Source: CAVPHV01 sp963821095 (lineage in GTDB: Bacteria; Actinomycetota; Acidimicrobiia; Spongiisociales; UBA5794). Taken from it: 64,000 nt of DNA. How positions within the stretch are numbered: position 1 is the first letter of the stretch; each line of letters begins with the position of its first letter. Made by a program: the position numbers and the translations under genes. The notes below the pieces were generated by a model. It saw only the letters and a list, made by a program, of their open reading frames with translations, was not told where the DNA came from and searched no databases. Shown here one piece after another: positions 28,096 to 36,796 of the stretch. The stretch is taken from the NCBI GenBank assembly GCA_963821095.1, contig CAWGCJ010000002.1, positions 124,001-188,000 of the forward strand. The letters are read 5' to 3'.

Positions 28096-28515
28096 ATGAC
28101 CGACCATCTCATCGTCGCGATCGTGGCAATCATCAGCGGTGGCTTCGCCATCCCCGTCGGATTCCTCCTCGACCTGCCGGCCCTCGAAACCTATCTCGCT
28201 GCCGCAGTCGGGGCATTGCTCGGGATGATCGTCTTCGTTTTCGTGGGCTCAGGCCTCCGCGGATGGATCGTCGACAAGCTCAACATCTCGGAGGAGAAAC
28301 TCGAAGGCGGCACGAAGATGCTCGGCAAGTACGGAACGGAAGGCCTCGGTCTCATCGGACCGATCTTCCCAGGCGTCACCGTCACCGTGCTCATCGGTCT
28401 CGCCGCCGGCATCGGTCGCAAGGAACTCGCGAAGTGGATGGGGCTCGGCATCGTGCTCCTCTACGGCATCTACACGATCGGGCTTGCCGTGATCATCGAA
28501 GTGACCGGGATCTGA
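28096..28515 (+). CDS. Small polytopic membrane protein, possibly small multidrug export type
   Basis: A 139-residue protein MTDHLIVAIVAIISGGFAIP with four hydrophobic segments. The GLGLIGPIFPGVTVTVLIGL stretch followed by AAGIGRKELAKWMGLGI resembles the conserved core of small multi-drug export proteins. The assignment is tentative and transport activity in that family is little tested. It lies three bases after the MFS stop, so it is probably cotranscribed. Intact. Confidence 0.5.
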   Translation: MTDHLIVAIVAIISGGFAIPVGFLLDLPALETYLAAAVGALLGMIVFVFVGSGLRGWIVDKLNISEEKLEGGTKMLGKYGTEGLGLIGPIFPGVTVTVLIGLAAGIGRKELAKWMGLGIVLLYGIYTIGLAVIIEVTGI

Positions 28516-28596
28516 GGCCACGGTGAGCTACCACCACGAATCCCCTCGAACGAAACACCCGGGCCGACCGGCCACCGACAAGGAGCGCACCACCTC

Positions 28597-29721
28597 ATGA
28601 CCGACCCACAGACTCCCGGGGACGATTTCACGCCGCCCGCACCCCCGCAGCGCACATCCAAGGATCGCCGCAACTCCCTGATCGCCGCTGGCGTCGGGTT
28701 GCTCATCGTCATCTTCATCTTCGGATTCCTGCTCCCGCAGGTGATCGACTACGAGACCGTGTTCACGGTCCTGCGGGAGTTGGAGCCAGCCGACTACCTG
28801 ATCATGATCGCTGCCGGTCTGTTCCTCTACGTGCCGGAGGGCGCCTTGTACGGCTCGCTGATGCCTGGCATGGGGTTGCGACGTGGCATGTCGGCCTGGG
28901 TCGGCTCAACGGCGGTCAGCACGACGATTCCCGGTGCCGACCTCGTCGTGCGCTACGGCATGTACCGATCCTGGGGATTCGGCGTGGAGCGCACAATGCT
29001 CGGAATCGTCCTGAGCGGCCTCTTCGACAACATCGTCAAGTTCAGCCTGCCCTCGATTGCCGTGATCCTGTTCCTCGTTCTCGGTGTAGGCGACCTCGGC
29101 GACTTCGTCTGGATCGCAATCATCGCCCTCGCTGTTCTCATCGTCATGGCCATCGTTGTCATCGGCATGGTTCGGTCCGAGGCGTTCACCCAATGGCTCG
29201 CCGAAAAGGCAGAGTCCGTTGCGAACTGGGGCCTCGGCAAGATCAAACGCGACCCGGTCGAGGGCCTCTCAGGCCGCGTTGTCGGGTTCCGCGATCTCGC
29301 TGTCGATATCGTCAGGGAGAGCGGGATTCAGGCGCTCCTGTTCTCGGCGACCGGCAAGCTCTGGGCATTCGTCATGCTGACCCTCGCTCTCCGCATCGTC
29401 GGCCTCGATTCGGACATCCTCTCACTCGGGCAGATCTTCATCGTGTGGGTGATCGTGCTCCTGATCACGTCGATCCCGATCACACCCGGCGGCATCGGGA
29501 TCGCAGCACTCGCCTACATCGGCCTCTTCACGCAGATCGCAGGAGAGCAGTACTCCGACGTGATCGCAGCGGGCATCGTGCTCTTCCGCCTCGCTCAGTG
29601 GTTCTTGCCGATACCGATCGGCTGGGTCAGCGTCGGACTGTGGAAGCGGCAGATCACCCAGGGCGAACTCCCTGACCCGTTTGCGCTCCCGTCCACGAGC
29701 AGCCCGGAGCCAGCCGAGTAG
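28597..29721 (+). CDS. UPF0104 family (LPG-synthase TM) membrane protein
   Basis: A 374-residue protein MTDPQTPGDDFTPPAPPQRT with a short proline-rich cytosolic lead, then about eight helices. Family features are STTIPGADLVVRYGMYRSWG and LLITSIPITPGGIGIAALAY, the latter matching the conserved PxxPGGxG element. It is paralogous to 25688-26821 (broken) and to 51380-52486. Related domains include the flippase part of MprF and AglD-like proteins, so lipid translocation or polyprenyl-linked glycan work is plausible. It is between a small membrane protein and a CLC gene in one run. Confidence 0.8.
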   Translation: MTDPQTPGDDFTPPAPPQRTSKDRRNSLIAAGVGLLIVIFIFGFLLPQVIDYETVFTVLRELEPADYLIMIAAGLFLYVPEGALYGSLMPGMGLRRGMSAWVGSTAVSTTIPGADLVVRYGMYRSWGFGVERTMLGIVLSGLFDNIVKFSLPSIAVILFLVLGVGDLGDFVWIAIIALAVLIVMAIVVIGMVRSEAFTQWLAEKAESVANWGLGKIKRDPVEGLSGRVVGFRDLAVDIVRESGIQALLFSATGKLWAFVMLTLALRIVGLDSDILSLGQIFIVWVIVLLITSIPITPGGIGIAALAYIGLFTQIAGEQYSDVIAAGIVLFRLAQWFLPIPIGWVSVGLWKRQITQGELPDPFALPSTSSPEPAE

Positions 29722-29757
29722 CGTCAGCGACGGGCGCCGAGTCCATTTGAGGAAGGT

Positions 29758-31119
29758 ATGACCGACCAGTTCGCACGAGACAAAGACTTCTGGCTCATTC
29801 TCGGGCGCGCCGTCATCATCGGGACCCTGGCCGGCGCCGCCACGCTCGCATTCGTCCAGATCGTTCGCTACGGCACCGAGTTCATCTGGGGGACCGACCT
29901 CGACTACTCGATCATGGGCGGCAAATGGTGGTGGATCGCGATCCTCACCGGCACCGGTCTTCTGGTTGGCCTCCTCCGAACCTCCCTCAAGGTTCCGGAC
30001 GATCTCGAGGGCTCCCTCACGATCGTCCAGAACGGCTCGATCGATCGGGACCACGCCCTCCAGGCCATCGGGATCTCGGTCGTGTCGCTGATTGGCGGTG
30101 CAAGCCTCGGCCCGTTTGATGGCGGCATTCGATCAGGAGCGATGGTCGGTGACTGGTATGCCAGTATCCGGAACGTACCGCAGGACCAGCGGGAGAGCAG
30201 CGTCGTTAGCGGCATCAACGGGTCACTCGGTGGCTTGTTGACGGCCCCGTTCCTCGCGACGCTGATGGTCATCGAATTCCGATGGCCAGACCGAACGCAG
30301 TATTTCCGGGCGTTGATCCCCGGCTTCACGGCTGCCGTGTTCGGCTTCATGGTGAACTTCGCGATCGTGGGCGACACTTTCCTCGGCGTCTTTGCCCTCC
30401 CGAGCTACGACATCGAACTATGGCACTTCCCGCTCGCGGTCGTACTCGGCTTCGTTGCAGCAACCTTGTCGTGGCTGCTCGGCCTTACGGTGTTCGTCCT
30501 CCGCCGCTGGGTCGTTCCTCTGACCAACCACATCGTGCTCCGATCGACCGTGGGCGGACTCGCCCTCGGACTCATTGCTGTGGCAGTTCCCCTGACGATC
30601 TTCTCCGGCAAGTCGCAACTGAGCACGGCGATCGCCGAAGTCGAGACCCTCGGAGCCGCTCTGCTCATCCTGGTTGTACTCGCAAAGATCATTGCGGTCG
30701 GGATCAGCCTCACCTCCGGCTTCATCGGCGGACCCGTCATGCCGACCCTGTTCATCGGCGGCACGGCTGGTCTCGCGGTTCATGTGATGTTCCCCGACAT
30801 CCCGATCGCCTTAGCGGTCTCGGCAATGCTGATAGCGGTGCCGGGTGTTTCGCTAGGCACGCCGTTCACGATGATCTTCCTTGCCTCGCTCACGATCGGT
30901 ATCGGAGCGGTCGACACCGTTCCCGCCGGTATCGCCGTCCTCACCGCCTACACGCTGACCGCCGGTCTTGGATGGTTCGGTCTTCCGACCGAGCGAGTCG
31001 TCGTCGACATCGACGACGTCAGCGTCCAGAGCGAACTCTTCGAGGTGGCAGAGGTCGGCACTGAGGCCAGCGACGATCCTGAGCCTGACCAGGCTTCGGA
31101 GACCGGCCCCGTGTCATGA
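29758..31119 (+). CDS. CLC-family chloride channel/antiporter, atypical gate
   Basis: A 453-residue protein MTDQFARDKDFWLILGRAVI with about ten helices. CLC features are IGGASLGPFDGG in the position of the GREGP filter motif, NGSLGGLLTAPFLATLMVIE and SGFIGGPVMPTLFIGG (GxFxP-like). The gating glutamate of GREGP or GxExP is replaced: the motif reads GPFDG. This may make it an ungated channel or a carrier of another anion. The acidic C-terminal tail (EASDDPEPDQASETG) is cytosolic. It is the last gene of the rightward membrane-protein run, 36 bp after UPF0104. Confidence 0.75.
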   Translation: MTDQFARDKDFWLILGRAVIIGTLAGAATLAFVQIVRYGTEFIWGTDLDYSIMGGKWWWIAILTGTGLLVGLLRTSLKVPDDLEGSLTIVQNGSIDRDHALQAIGISVVSLIGGASLGPFDGGIRSGAMVGDWYASIRNVPQDQRESSVVSGINGSLGGLLTAPFLATLMVIEFRWPDRTQYFRALIPGFTAAVFGFMVNFAIVGDTFLGVFALPSYDIELWHFPLAVVLGFVAATLSWLLGLTVFVLRRWVVPLTNHIVLRSTVGGLALGLIAVAVPLTIFSGKSQLSTAIAEVETLGAALLILVVLAKIIAVGISLTSGFIGGPVMPTLFIGGTAGLAVHVMFPDIPIALAVSAMLIAVPGVSLGTPFTMIFLASLTIGIGAVDTVPAGIAVLTAYTLTAGLGWFGLPTERVVVDIDDVSVQSELFEVAEVGTEASDDPEPDQASETGPVS

Positions 31120-31249
31120 CCGATTGGCATGGGCCTAGTCGATCAACCAGGCACACAACCCACAGGTCCGCCAGATGCCATCCGGGGAACGGCGACATAC
31201 GATCATGACACCGCGGTAAACGTCCGCGTAGCAAGCACAGGGAGGCGCA

Positions 31250-32765
31250 ATGCCAGACGGTAAGCCGAATGTTCTTCTGATCATGGCCGACGACATCGGT
31301 TGGTTCGATGTCGGGGCATACAAACCGCGGAATCATGGGTGGCAAGACACCCAACATCGACCGTATCTGTGACGACGGCGCCATCTTCACCGATGCATAC
31401 GCCCAGGCGAGTTGCACGGCCGGTCGTGCGGCGTTCATCACCGGACAGATCCCGATTCGCACCGGCATGACAACCGTCGGCATGCCAGGAGCGCCGCTCG
31501 GTCTCCAGGCGGAGGATCCCACGCTTGCCGAACTGCTCAAGCCAGAGGGCTACACGACCGCCCAGATCGGCAAGAACCACCTTGGTGACCGCAACGAGTA
31601 CCTGCCGACCGTGCACGGATTCGACGAGTTCTACGGCAACCTTTACCACCTCAATACCGAGGAAGAACCCGAGCAGGCCGACTACCCACACCACCTGTCG
31701 TGGGTCTCAGAGATGTTTGGGCCGCGAGGCGTCCTCGACTGCAAGGCGACCGACGTGGATGATCCAACCGAGGATCCCCGTTTCGGCCGGGTCGGCAAGC
31801 AGACGATCGAGGACACCGGTCCTCTCACGCGGGAACGCATGGAAACGGTCGAAGACGACCTCCTCAATCACTCGCTCGACTTCATCGACCGAGCGCACGC
31901 CGCTGGGGAGCCGTTCCTCCTCTGGCACAACACGACCCGCATGCACGTATGGACACGTTTGTCCCAGAAGTGGGATGAATCGACCAAGTTCGGGGTCTAC
32001 GCCGACGGCATGCAGGAATTGGACTGGGTTGTCGGTCACCTCCTCGACAAGCTGGACGACCTCGGGATCGCCGACGACACCATCGTCGTATTCGCCACCG
32101 ACAACGGCGCCGAGAAGTTCACGTGGCCCGACGGAGGAACATCGCCGTTCCGTGGCGAGAAGGGCCTCGGTTGGGAAGGCGGCTTCCGAGTTCCGTTCGG
32201 CATCCGGTGGCCAGGTGTCATTCCTCCCGGCCAGGTGCTCAACGGCATCTTCTCGCTTGAGGACGTGGTTCCAACGATCATGGCAGCCGCGGGTGTGCCA
32301 GACATCAAGGAGCAACTGGTCGACGGATGCCAGGCCGACGACAAGCACTTCAAGGTTCACCTGGACGGCTACAACCAGTTGCCGTATCTCACCGGAGAGG
32401 TCGACGAGTCACCGCGGCTTGAGTTCTCCTACTACGGCGAACGGGAGTTGTACGCGATCCGCTACAACAACTGGAAGGTCCACTTCCAGACCAAGGACGA
32501 CTGGTTTGGGGGTCAGGCGAAGACGCCGACGATGCCGCAGCCGGTCAACCTGCGGAACGATCCGTTCGAGCAGCACATGGACTCGCCGTACTACCCGTGG
32601 TGCGTCGGCGAGAAGCTGTGGACGATCCTGCCCTCGGCCTACATCCTGCAGCAGCATGTGAAGAGCTTCGAGGACTTCCCGCCCCGTCAGGCTCCGCCGG
32701 GCTTCAGCCCGTCTGAACTCCTTGCCGGGGTTATGAAAGCGGTCGCGGAGCGCCAGGGGAACTAG
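31250..32765 (+). pseudogene. Arylsulfatase 3 with frameshift near codon 25
   Basis: GGAGG lies just before ATG 31250, and the product begins MPDGKPNVLLIMADDIGWFD with the metal-binding DD pair. An extra A in the run at 31322-31324 shifts the frame. Correct reading continues NRGIMGGKTPNIDRI, SCTAGRAAF (activation motif), IGKNHLGD and FATDNGAEK to a stop at 32765. Without the first part the protein lacks two metal ligands, so a start at ATG 31308 would not rescue activity. Otherwise it is full length (about 505 codons) and paralogous to sulfatases 1 and 2. It has no signal peptide. It follows the CLC gene by 130 bp. Confidence 0.85.
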
Positions 32766-32898
32766 ACACCGTCGACTTCGGGGCTCGCCGGTTGGTCCGG
32801 TGAGTCCCGTTCGCAATGGTTCGGCGCCCCACACCGCGGGACGACAAATCCTCGGCTGACAAGCGTTTTCTGTCGCACCCGGGTCGTACGGTGTGGGT

Positions 32899-33790
32899 AT
32901 GTCCACTGCAGCAACCGCGCTCTCTGAATCGACCGCTCACTGGCTCGAGAACGTCGAACCAGGGTTCGAGTTGGCCGCCCGTCTGGCGGTCGTCGATGTG
33001 GATCACTTGTCCGGCTACGACCGCATCGTGGTGCTTCAAGCGCATCAGCGGCTCGCCTCTCACTATGCAGCGCAGGTGTACCGCGACATGGCCTCGGTGA
33101 GCGCCTCATTCGTCATCGAGGACGGTGTCGACCTGCAGTCAGCGGACGAGTTCGCTGCCGCTGAGATCCGCGCTGCTCTCCGCCTCACCCGACGATCGGC
33201 CGATGCCTAACTCTCCTTCGCCCTGGATCTGCAGCGCCGCCTCCCGCGGGTCTTCCGATCGCTCGAGGACGGGCACATCGACGTCCGCCGAGCGAAGGTC
33301 TTCGACCGCTGCACCATCGACCTTCAGATCGCGACGGCCCGAACGATCGTCGGCCTGGTTCTGCCAGACGCACCGAACCTCACCACCGGCCAACTCGGAG
33401 CCCGCCTCGATCGGCTCCGCATGGAGGTCGAGCCGGGGGCGACGAAAGAGCGCTACGACTTCGCTCTGGACCAGCGCCGGGTAGCGATCGAGTCGACCCA
33501 ATCCGGCACCGCGAACCTCTACGCACAGGATCTGCCGCCCGATCGCGCGTCGGCGCTGATGAAGCGCCTCAACTGCTCGGCTCGCAGCCCGAAGGCTCCG
33601 TGAACATCGCCGTCGATCTCGAGACGCTCCTGTCACTGAAAGACGAACCCGGCGAACTCGCCCGCTACGGGCCGGTGATCGCCGACATCGCCCGAGACGT
33701 CGGCGAGCGGCAAGTCAAAGGAGAGTAGACATACACGGTCACCGACCCCGACACCGACACCGGCCGACCTCTATGGTCGACGCCTCTCCA
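32899..33790 (+). pseudogene. DUF222 (13E12-type) HNH-associated protein, decayed
   Basis: The reading MSTAATALSESTAHWLENVE continues with SGYDRIVVLQAHQRLASHYA, the DUF222 core. It stops at TAA 33208-33210 (GAA-to-TAA) and resumes LSFALDLQRRLPRVFRSLED. It shifts frame near 33568, reads VNIAVDLETLLSLKDEPGEL, meets TAG 33726 (TGG-to-TAG) and continues TYTVTDPDTDTGRPLW before similarity ends. The HNH nuclease domain expected at the C-terminus is missing. These proteins are multicopy in actinobacteria and often mobile. Confidence 0.7.
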
Positions 33791-34206
33791 GGGTGACCAG
33801 AAATCTTCGCTGCGAACTCGACACGCCGTTCTCGGGTCTCGAGCTCACCCTCCCACCTGCGGAGGTGCTCGTTCCACCCCCGAAGCCGTTCCTCGACTCC
33901 CGCAGCCTTCTCCTCTCGGCCCGCAACCTGCTCCTGGCGTCCGGTCAGCTCCTCCTCGGCCGGCTCCGCCAACACCGGCGAGTAATCGCCGGTGTGTTCA
34001 CCGAAGACGCTGACCACTTCCCGGTCGATCAGCGCCACGATGGCGCGACCCATCGAGACCCCGGCGGACTCGCAGTACCGCCTCCACGTCGACCATGTCG
34101 CCGGCGTCACCGGCACTCGGACCATCCGGTACGTCTCGTCTTGTCCGAAGCTGGCGAGCAGCTTGCGGTCGATCCTGGCCAACACACCACGTTCGAGATC
34201 CATCAC
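33739..34206 (-). CDS. DNA-binding (RHH-like) protein with coiled coil
   Basis: A 155-residue protein from GTG 34206 or the adjacent ATG 34203, with GAGG upstream. The N-terminal 70 residues (YRMVRVPVTPATWSTWRRYC, GVSMGRAIVALIDREVV) suggest a ribbon-helix-helix strand and helices. From about residue 85 a heptad-rich section (EEELTGRQEQVAGREEKAAG, LRGWNEHLRRWEGELETRER) forms a coiled coil. The last 20 or so residues overlap the antisense of the DUF222 relic and may be read-through. A perfect palindrome lies just upstream. It is probably an island-borne autoregulated DNA-binding protein; the family is not recognised. Confidence 0.55.
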   Translation of the reverse strand: MMDLERGVLARIDRKLLASFGQDETYRMVRVPVTPATWSTWRRYCESAGVSMGRAIVALIDREVVSVFGEHTGDYSPVLAEPAEEELTGRQEQVAGREEKAAGVEERLRGWNEHLRRWEGELETRERRVEFAAKISGHPGEASTIEVGRCRCRGR

Positions 34207-34214
34207 CGCCTCAC

Positions 34215-34232
34215 ATGTCTACATGTAGACAT
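34215..34232. promoter_or_regulatory. Perfect palindrome, candidate operator
   Basis: ATGTCTACATGTAGACAT is an 18-bp perfect palindrome beginning nine bases upstream of the GTG start of the RHH-like gene. Position and symmetry suit autorepression by a dimeric regulator, or regulation of transcription of the next region rightward. Confidence 0.5.
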
Positions 34233-34886
34233 CGGGCAACTTGTTGCACGTGCGTGTGTGATTTGACAGGGTTGGGCGCGAGTCGCGCTTGACGCCTGGC
34301 ATCGGCGATTTTGCGTGTCGGCGGTGGTTCGGTCGTGACGGTGGTGCGCTGTCATCGGGTTCCTCCTTCGCATCTGGCTCATGTCGCTCATCATCGAGGA
34401 GGACCCTGTCATTTCGTGACCATTTCCGGATCCGGGTCGCTCGAGTTCGCCGGATGGCTCGTTCATCGGAGTGCGCTAGGTCGGCGTCATCCGCAATTGG
34501 GACCTCAGGCTGCTGGTGGGCGTCGAGGACGCCTGACTGCGAGTTTGTGGGCGCCTGTCCCGCTTTCCCCACCGCTGCAAGGTGGAAGTGTCGTGCGGAT
34601 CCTGCTCACCCCGCACGAGTACACGCCTAGCGCCGCACGGCGGCCCCGTGTGCAGCAAGCGCCGGGATCTCTCCGGGAGCCAACACAGCGTCGGTGGTCG
34701 ATCCACGCCCCGAGGTGAGACGGCCCAACCCTCTCACCAGAGTGTCAGCAGCCCTGTCACAACGGATCTGCGCCGCTGGCACCAGCCGGTTGGAGGAGTT
34801 CCAGAAACATGCCCTGACCGGCGAGAACAGGGTGAATGGCAACGCCATAACACTCTGCTGACAGGGTTGGGTCGCATGATCGGTGC
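34233..34886. other. Apparently non-coding 650-bp region in island 2
   Basis: Reading frames here have no recognisable domain and poor starts. It lies between the RHH-like gene and the excisionase-like gene, where integrative elements often keep replication or regulatory DNA, but I see no iterons or clear hairpins. Confidence 0.35.
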
Positions 34887-35069
34887 ATGCAACATCTCGA
34901 ACCGTTGATCGATGTTCAACAGCTCGCTGATTACCTGGATGTGCCGGTGAAGACGCTGTACGCGTGGCGATACCGCAGGGAAGGGCCGCCGGCGTTTCGC
35001 GTCGGTCGGCATCTCCGCTACCGACGCACCGACATTCAACGCTGGATCCAACAGCGAATCGACACCTGA
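34887..35069 (+). CDS. Excisionase-like MerR/AlpA helix-turn-helix protein
   Basis: A 60-residue protein MQHLEPLIDVQQLADYLDVP ending RRTDIQRWIQQRIDT. The LIDVQQLADYLDVPVKTLYA WRYRREGPPAF-type arrangement followed by VGRHLRYRRTDIQRWI is the classic short winged-helix excisionase/AlpA domain. It lies 74 bp upstream of the integrase on the same strand, the usual xis-int order. It would bend attachment-site DNA and bias recombination toward excision. No strong ribosome binding site is visible. Confidence 0.82.
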   Translation: MQHLEPLIDVQQLADYLDVPVKTLYAWRYRREGPPAFRVGRHLRYRRTDIQRWIQQRIDT

Positions 35070-35143
35070 GCACCCGTGCTTCGTGTCGCTGACTCCACGC
35101 AGCGTCGACAACTGAGGGACGAGGACAGAGGAGGGAGAACCCG

Positions 35144-36274
35144 ATGGCCCGCACGGCGATCGACCGGAGAGACAACGGGCGATACCGCGCCCGGTACCAG
35201 GCCCCCGACCGAAGATGGCGCTCGAAGACGTTCGACCGGCGAATCGACGCCCAACGGTGGCTCAACAACGAACTCGTCAAACTCGATCGAGGAGAGTGGG
35301 TCGACCCCAGGGCCGGTCAAGCGTTGTTCGGGCCGGTGGCGGAGCAGTGGATGGCCAGCCGGGCGGCACTGCGAGCAACTACCCGGGCACGCGACCGGTC
35401 CTACCTCGACTCCCTGATCCTCCCCCACCTCGGCGACAAACCCATCGGTAGCGTCCAGCCGTCCGATCTCGAGGCCTGGGTCGCCGACCTCGCCGCAGCC
35501 GACAAAGCGCCCGCAACGATCCAGAAGGCATACCAGATCACATCCGGCGTGTTCCGCCTCGCCGTGCGTGATCGGCTCATTGCCCTCTCCCCCGCCAGAG
35601 AAGTCCAACTCCCAAGGATCGAGCACTCCGAACCGGACGCCCTCACCGTCGACGAGGTCATGGCACTCGCCGACGCAATCGACCCCCGCTACCGAGCACT
35701 CGTCCTCGTCGGCGCCTTCGGCGGACTCCGCATTGGAGAACTCGCCGGCCTCCAACTCGGCGACGTCGAACCGCTCCGCAGCCAGATCCGAGTCCGCAGA
35801 ACAGCATCCGACGTTCAAGGCCAAGTGATCGTCGGACCACCCAAAACAACCAAGAGCATCCGAACCGTGTCTCTACCCCGAACCATCACCAACCAGATCG
35901 TCGAACACATCACCCAACTCGAGAACACGAACCCTGAGGCATGGCTCTTCCCCGCACCACAAGGCGGACCAATCCGCCGAACCGCGTGGATGCGACGCGT
36001 ATGGAAGCCCGCACTCGAAGCAGCCGGCCTCGACCAGAACCTAGGTACCCACACACTCCGCCGCTCCCAAGTCGCGCTCCTCATCGCCCAAGGCGAACAC
36101 CCCAAAGTCATCGCCGACCGCCTCGGCCACACGTCAGTGCGAACCGTCCTTGACGTCTACGGCCACCTCTACGAAGGCACAGACAAAGCCGCCGCCGAAC
36201 GACTCAACGAGCAGATCGAATCGCTATCCCGGCGGACGAGAGCCGTGGGTCCCGTGCAGGAGCTCGGACGCTGA
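35144..36274 (+). CDS. int: Tyrosine integrase of island 2
   Basis: A 376-residue protein MARTAIDRRDNGRYRARYQA, with GGAGGGAG upstream. The N-terminal 60 residues form an AP2-like arm-binding domain. Residues 60-150 are the SAM-like core-binding domain (FGPVAEQWMASRAALRATTR). The catalytic domain shows R in AFGGLRIGELAGL, K in PPKTTKSIRTVSLP, H-x-x-R in THTLRRSQVALLI, H in RLGHTSVRTV and Y in DVYGH, so it is complete. It sits 357 bp from the tRNA-Val 3' end it targets. A remnant of a close relative ends at 14888. Confidence 0.93.
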   Translation: MARTAIDRRDNGRYRARYQAPDRRWRSKTFDRRIDAQRWLNNELVKLDRGEWVDPRAGQALFGPVAEQWMASRAALRATTRARDRSYLDSLILPHLGDKPIGSVQPSDLEAWVADLAAADKAPATIQKAYQITSGVFRLAVRDRLIALSPAREVQLPRIEHSEPDALTVDEVMALADAIDPRYRALVLVGAFGGLRIGELAGLQLGDVEPLRSQIRVRRTASDVQGQVIVGPPKTTKSIRTVSLPRTITNQIVEHITQLENTNPEAWLFPAPQGGPIRRTAWMRRVWKPALEAAGLDQNLGTHTLRRSQVALLIAQGEHPKVIADRLGHTSVRTVLDVYGHLYEGTDKAAAERLNEQIESLSRRTRAVGPVQELGR

Positions 36275-36599
36275 ACCGAGCTGTTCTGACGCGACCTCAC
36301 GACGTTGCGGTGGTCGTCACATAGGCGTGAGAGTGGACGTCGCTCCGTGGACCACTGAGCAAGTTCACAGTCGCATGTCGTGGTTGTCCCACATGACCTC
36401 TCGGACTCCTGAGCAGGTGTTGAGGCACAGTTCACAGGAGATGTCGGCACCCTCGGCGATGTTCAGACCAACAGCAGACAGGCTCAGACGTCCCTCTGCA
36501 AAGCTCCGGGATTCCGATGGGCATGAATCGCGACCAAAACGCGTCCTATGCGCGTCCTGGGAACCTTCAGCGCCCACAACCACGCTCACGGCGCTCCTC
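36275..36599. other. Non-coding attachment region right of integrase
   Basis: About 325 bp between the integrase and the tRNA terminator, containing the arm-site doublet at 36540-36558. I see no gene. Confidence 0.5.
36535..36562 (+). repeat. Arm-site doublet, island 2 integrase end
   Basis: CGCGTCCT at 36540-36547 and 36551-36558, beginning 92 and 81 bp from the tRNA discriminator base. This 28-bp block is identical to 15098-15125 at the opposite end. Confidence 0.75.
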
Positions 36600-36626
36600 G
36601 GGATCCCTTGTGCCACCAGGGATCCC
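36600..36626 (-). terminator. Hairpin downstream of tRNA-Val
   Basis: GGGATCCC repeated at 36600-36607 and 36619-36626 around an 11-base loop, five bases beyond the tRNA 3' end. It is a plausible tRNA terminator or processing signal, now supplied by the island side. Confidence 0.45.
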
Positions 36627-36631
36627 ATGCG

Positions 36632-36703
36632 TGGGCGCTGGCGGGTTCGAACCGCCGACCTCTGCCGTGTGAAGGCAGCGCTCTTCCGCTGAGCTAAGCG
36701 CCC
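36632..36703 (-). tRNA. tRNA-Val(CAC)
   Basis: A complete cloverleaf of 72 nt: acceptor GGGCGCT/AGCGCCC, D-arm GCTC-AGCGGAA-GAGC, anticodon arm CTGCC-TTCACAC-GGCAG with anticodon CAC, variable AGGTC, T-arm GGCGG-TTCGAAC-CCGCC, discriminator A. No CCA is encoded. It is the attachment site of islands 1 and 2, which accumulated on its 3' side; the functional 3' part is now element-derived. Confidence 0.95.
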
Positions 36704-36796
36704 CGGTCCCTCGGGTTGCCCGCCTCCGCGGCGGGCCGGGACGCAGAGAATAGCTGATCCGTCGCGTCGCCAAGCCTACCCGAAACCGCCTAGACC

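Larger units (their letters stand above)
14953..36631 (+). mobile_element. Integrative island 2 at tRNA-Val, with integrase
   Basis: The left end is the tRNA-Val fragment at 14953 and the right end is the intact tRNA-Val at 36632, with a complete tyrosine integrase and HTH excisionase-like gene beside it. A 28-bp sequence is identical at both ends (15098-15125 and 36535-36562) and contains the CGCGTCCT doublet at 11-bp period. Cargo of about 20 kb includes two arylsulfatases, a sulfatase maturase, a two-component system, transporters and a toxin-antitoxin pair. No conjugation genes are visible, so transfer would need help. Confidence 0.8.

Noticed and set aside
34219..34572. 117-codon leftward frame in the island 2 gap
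   Set aside because: Arg/Asp/Ser-rich without hydrophobic pattern, and it would start far from any ribosome binding site.
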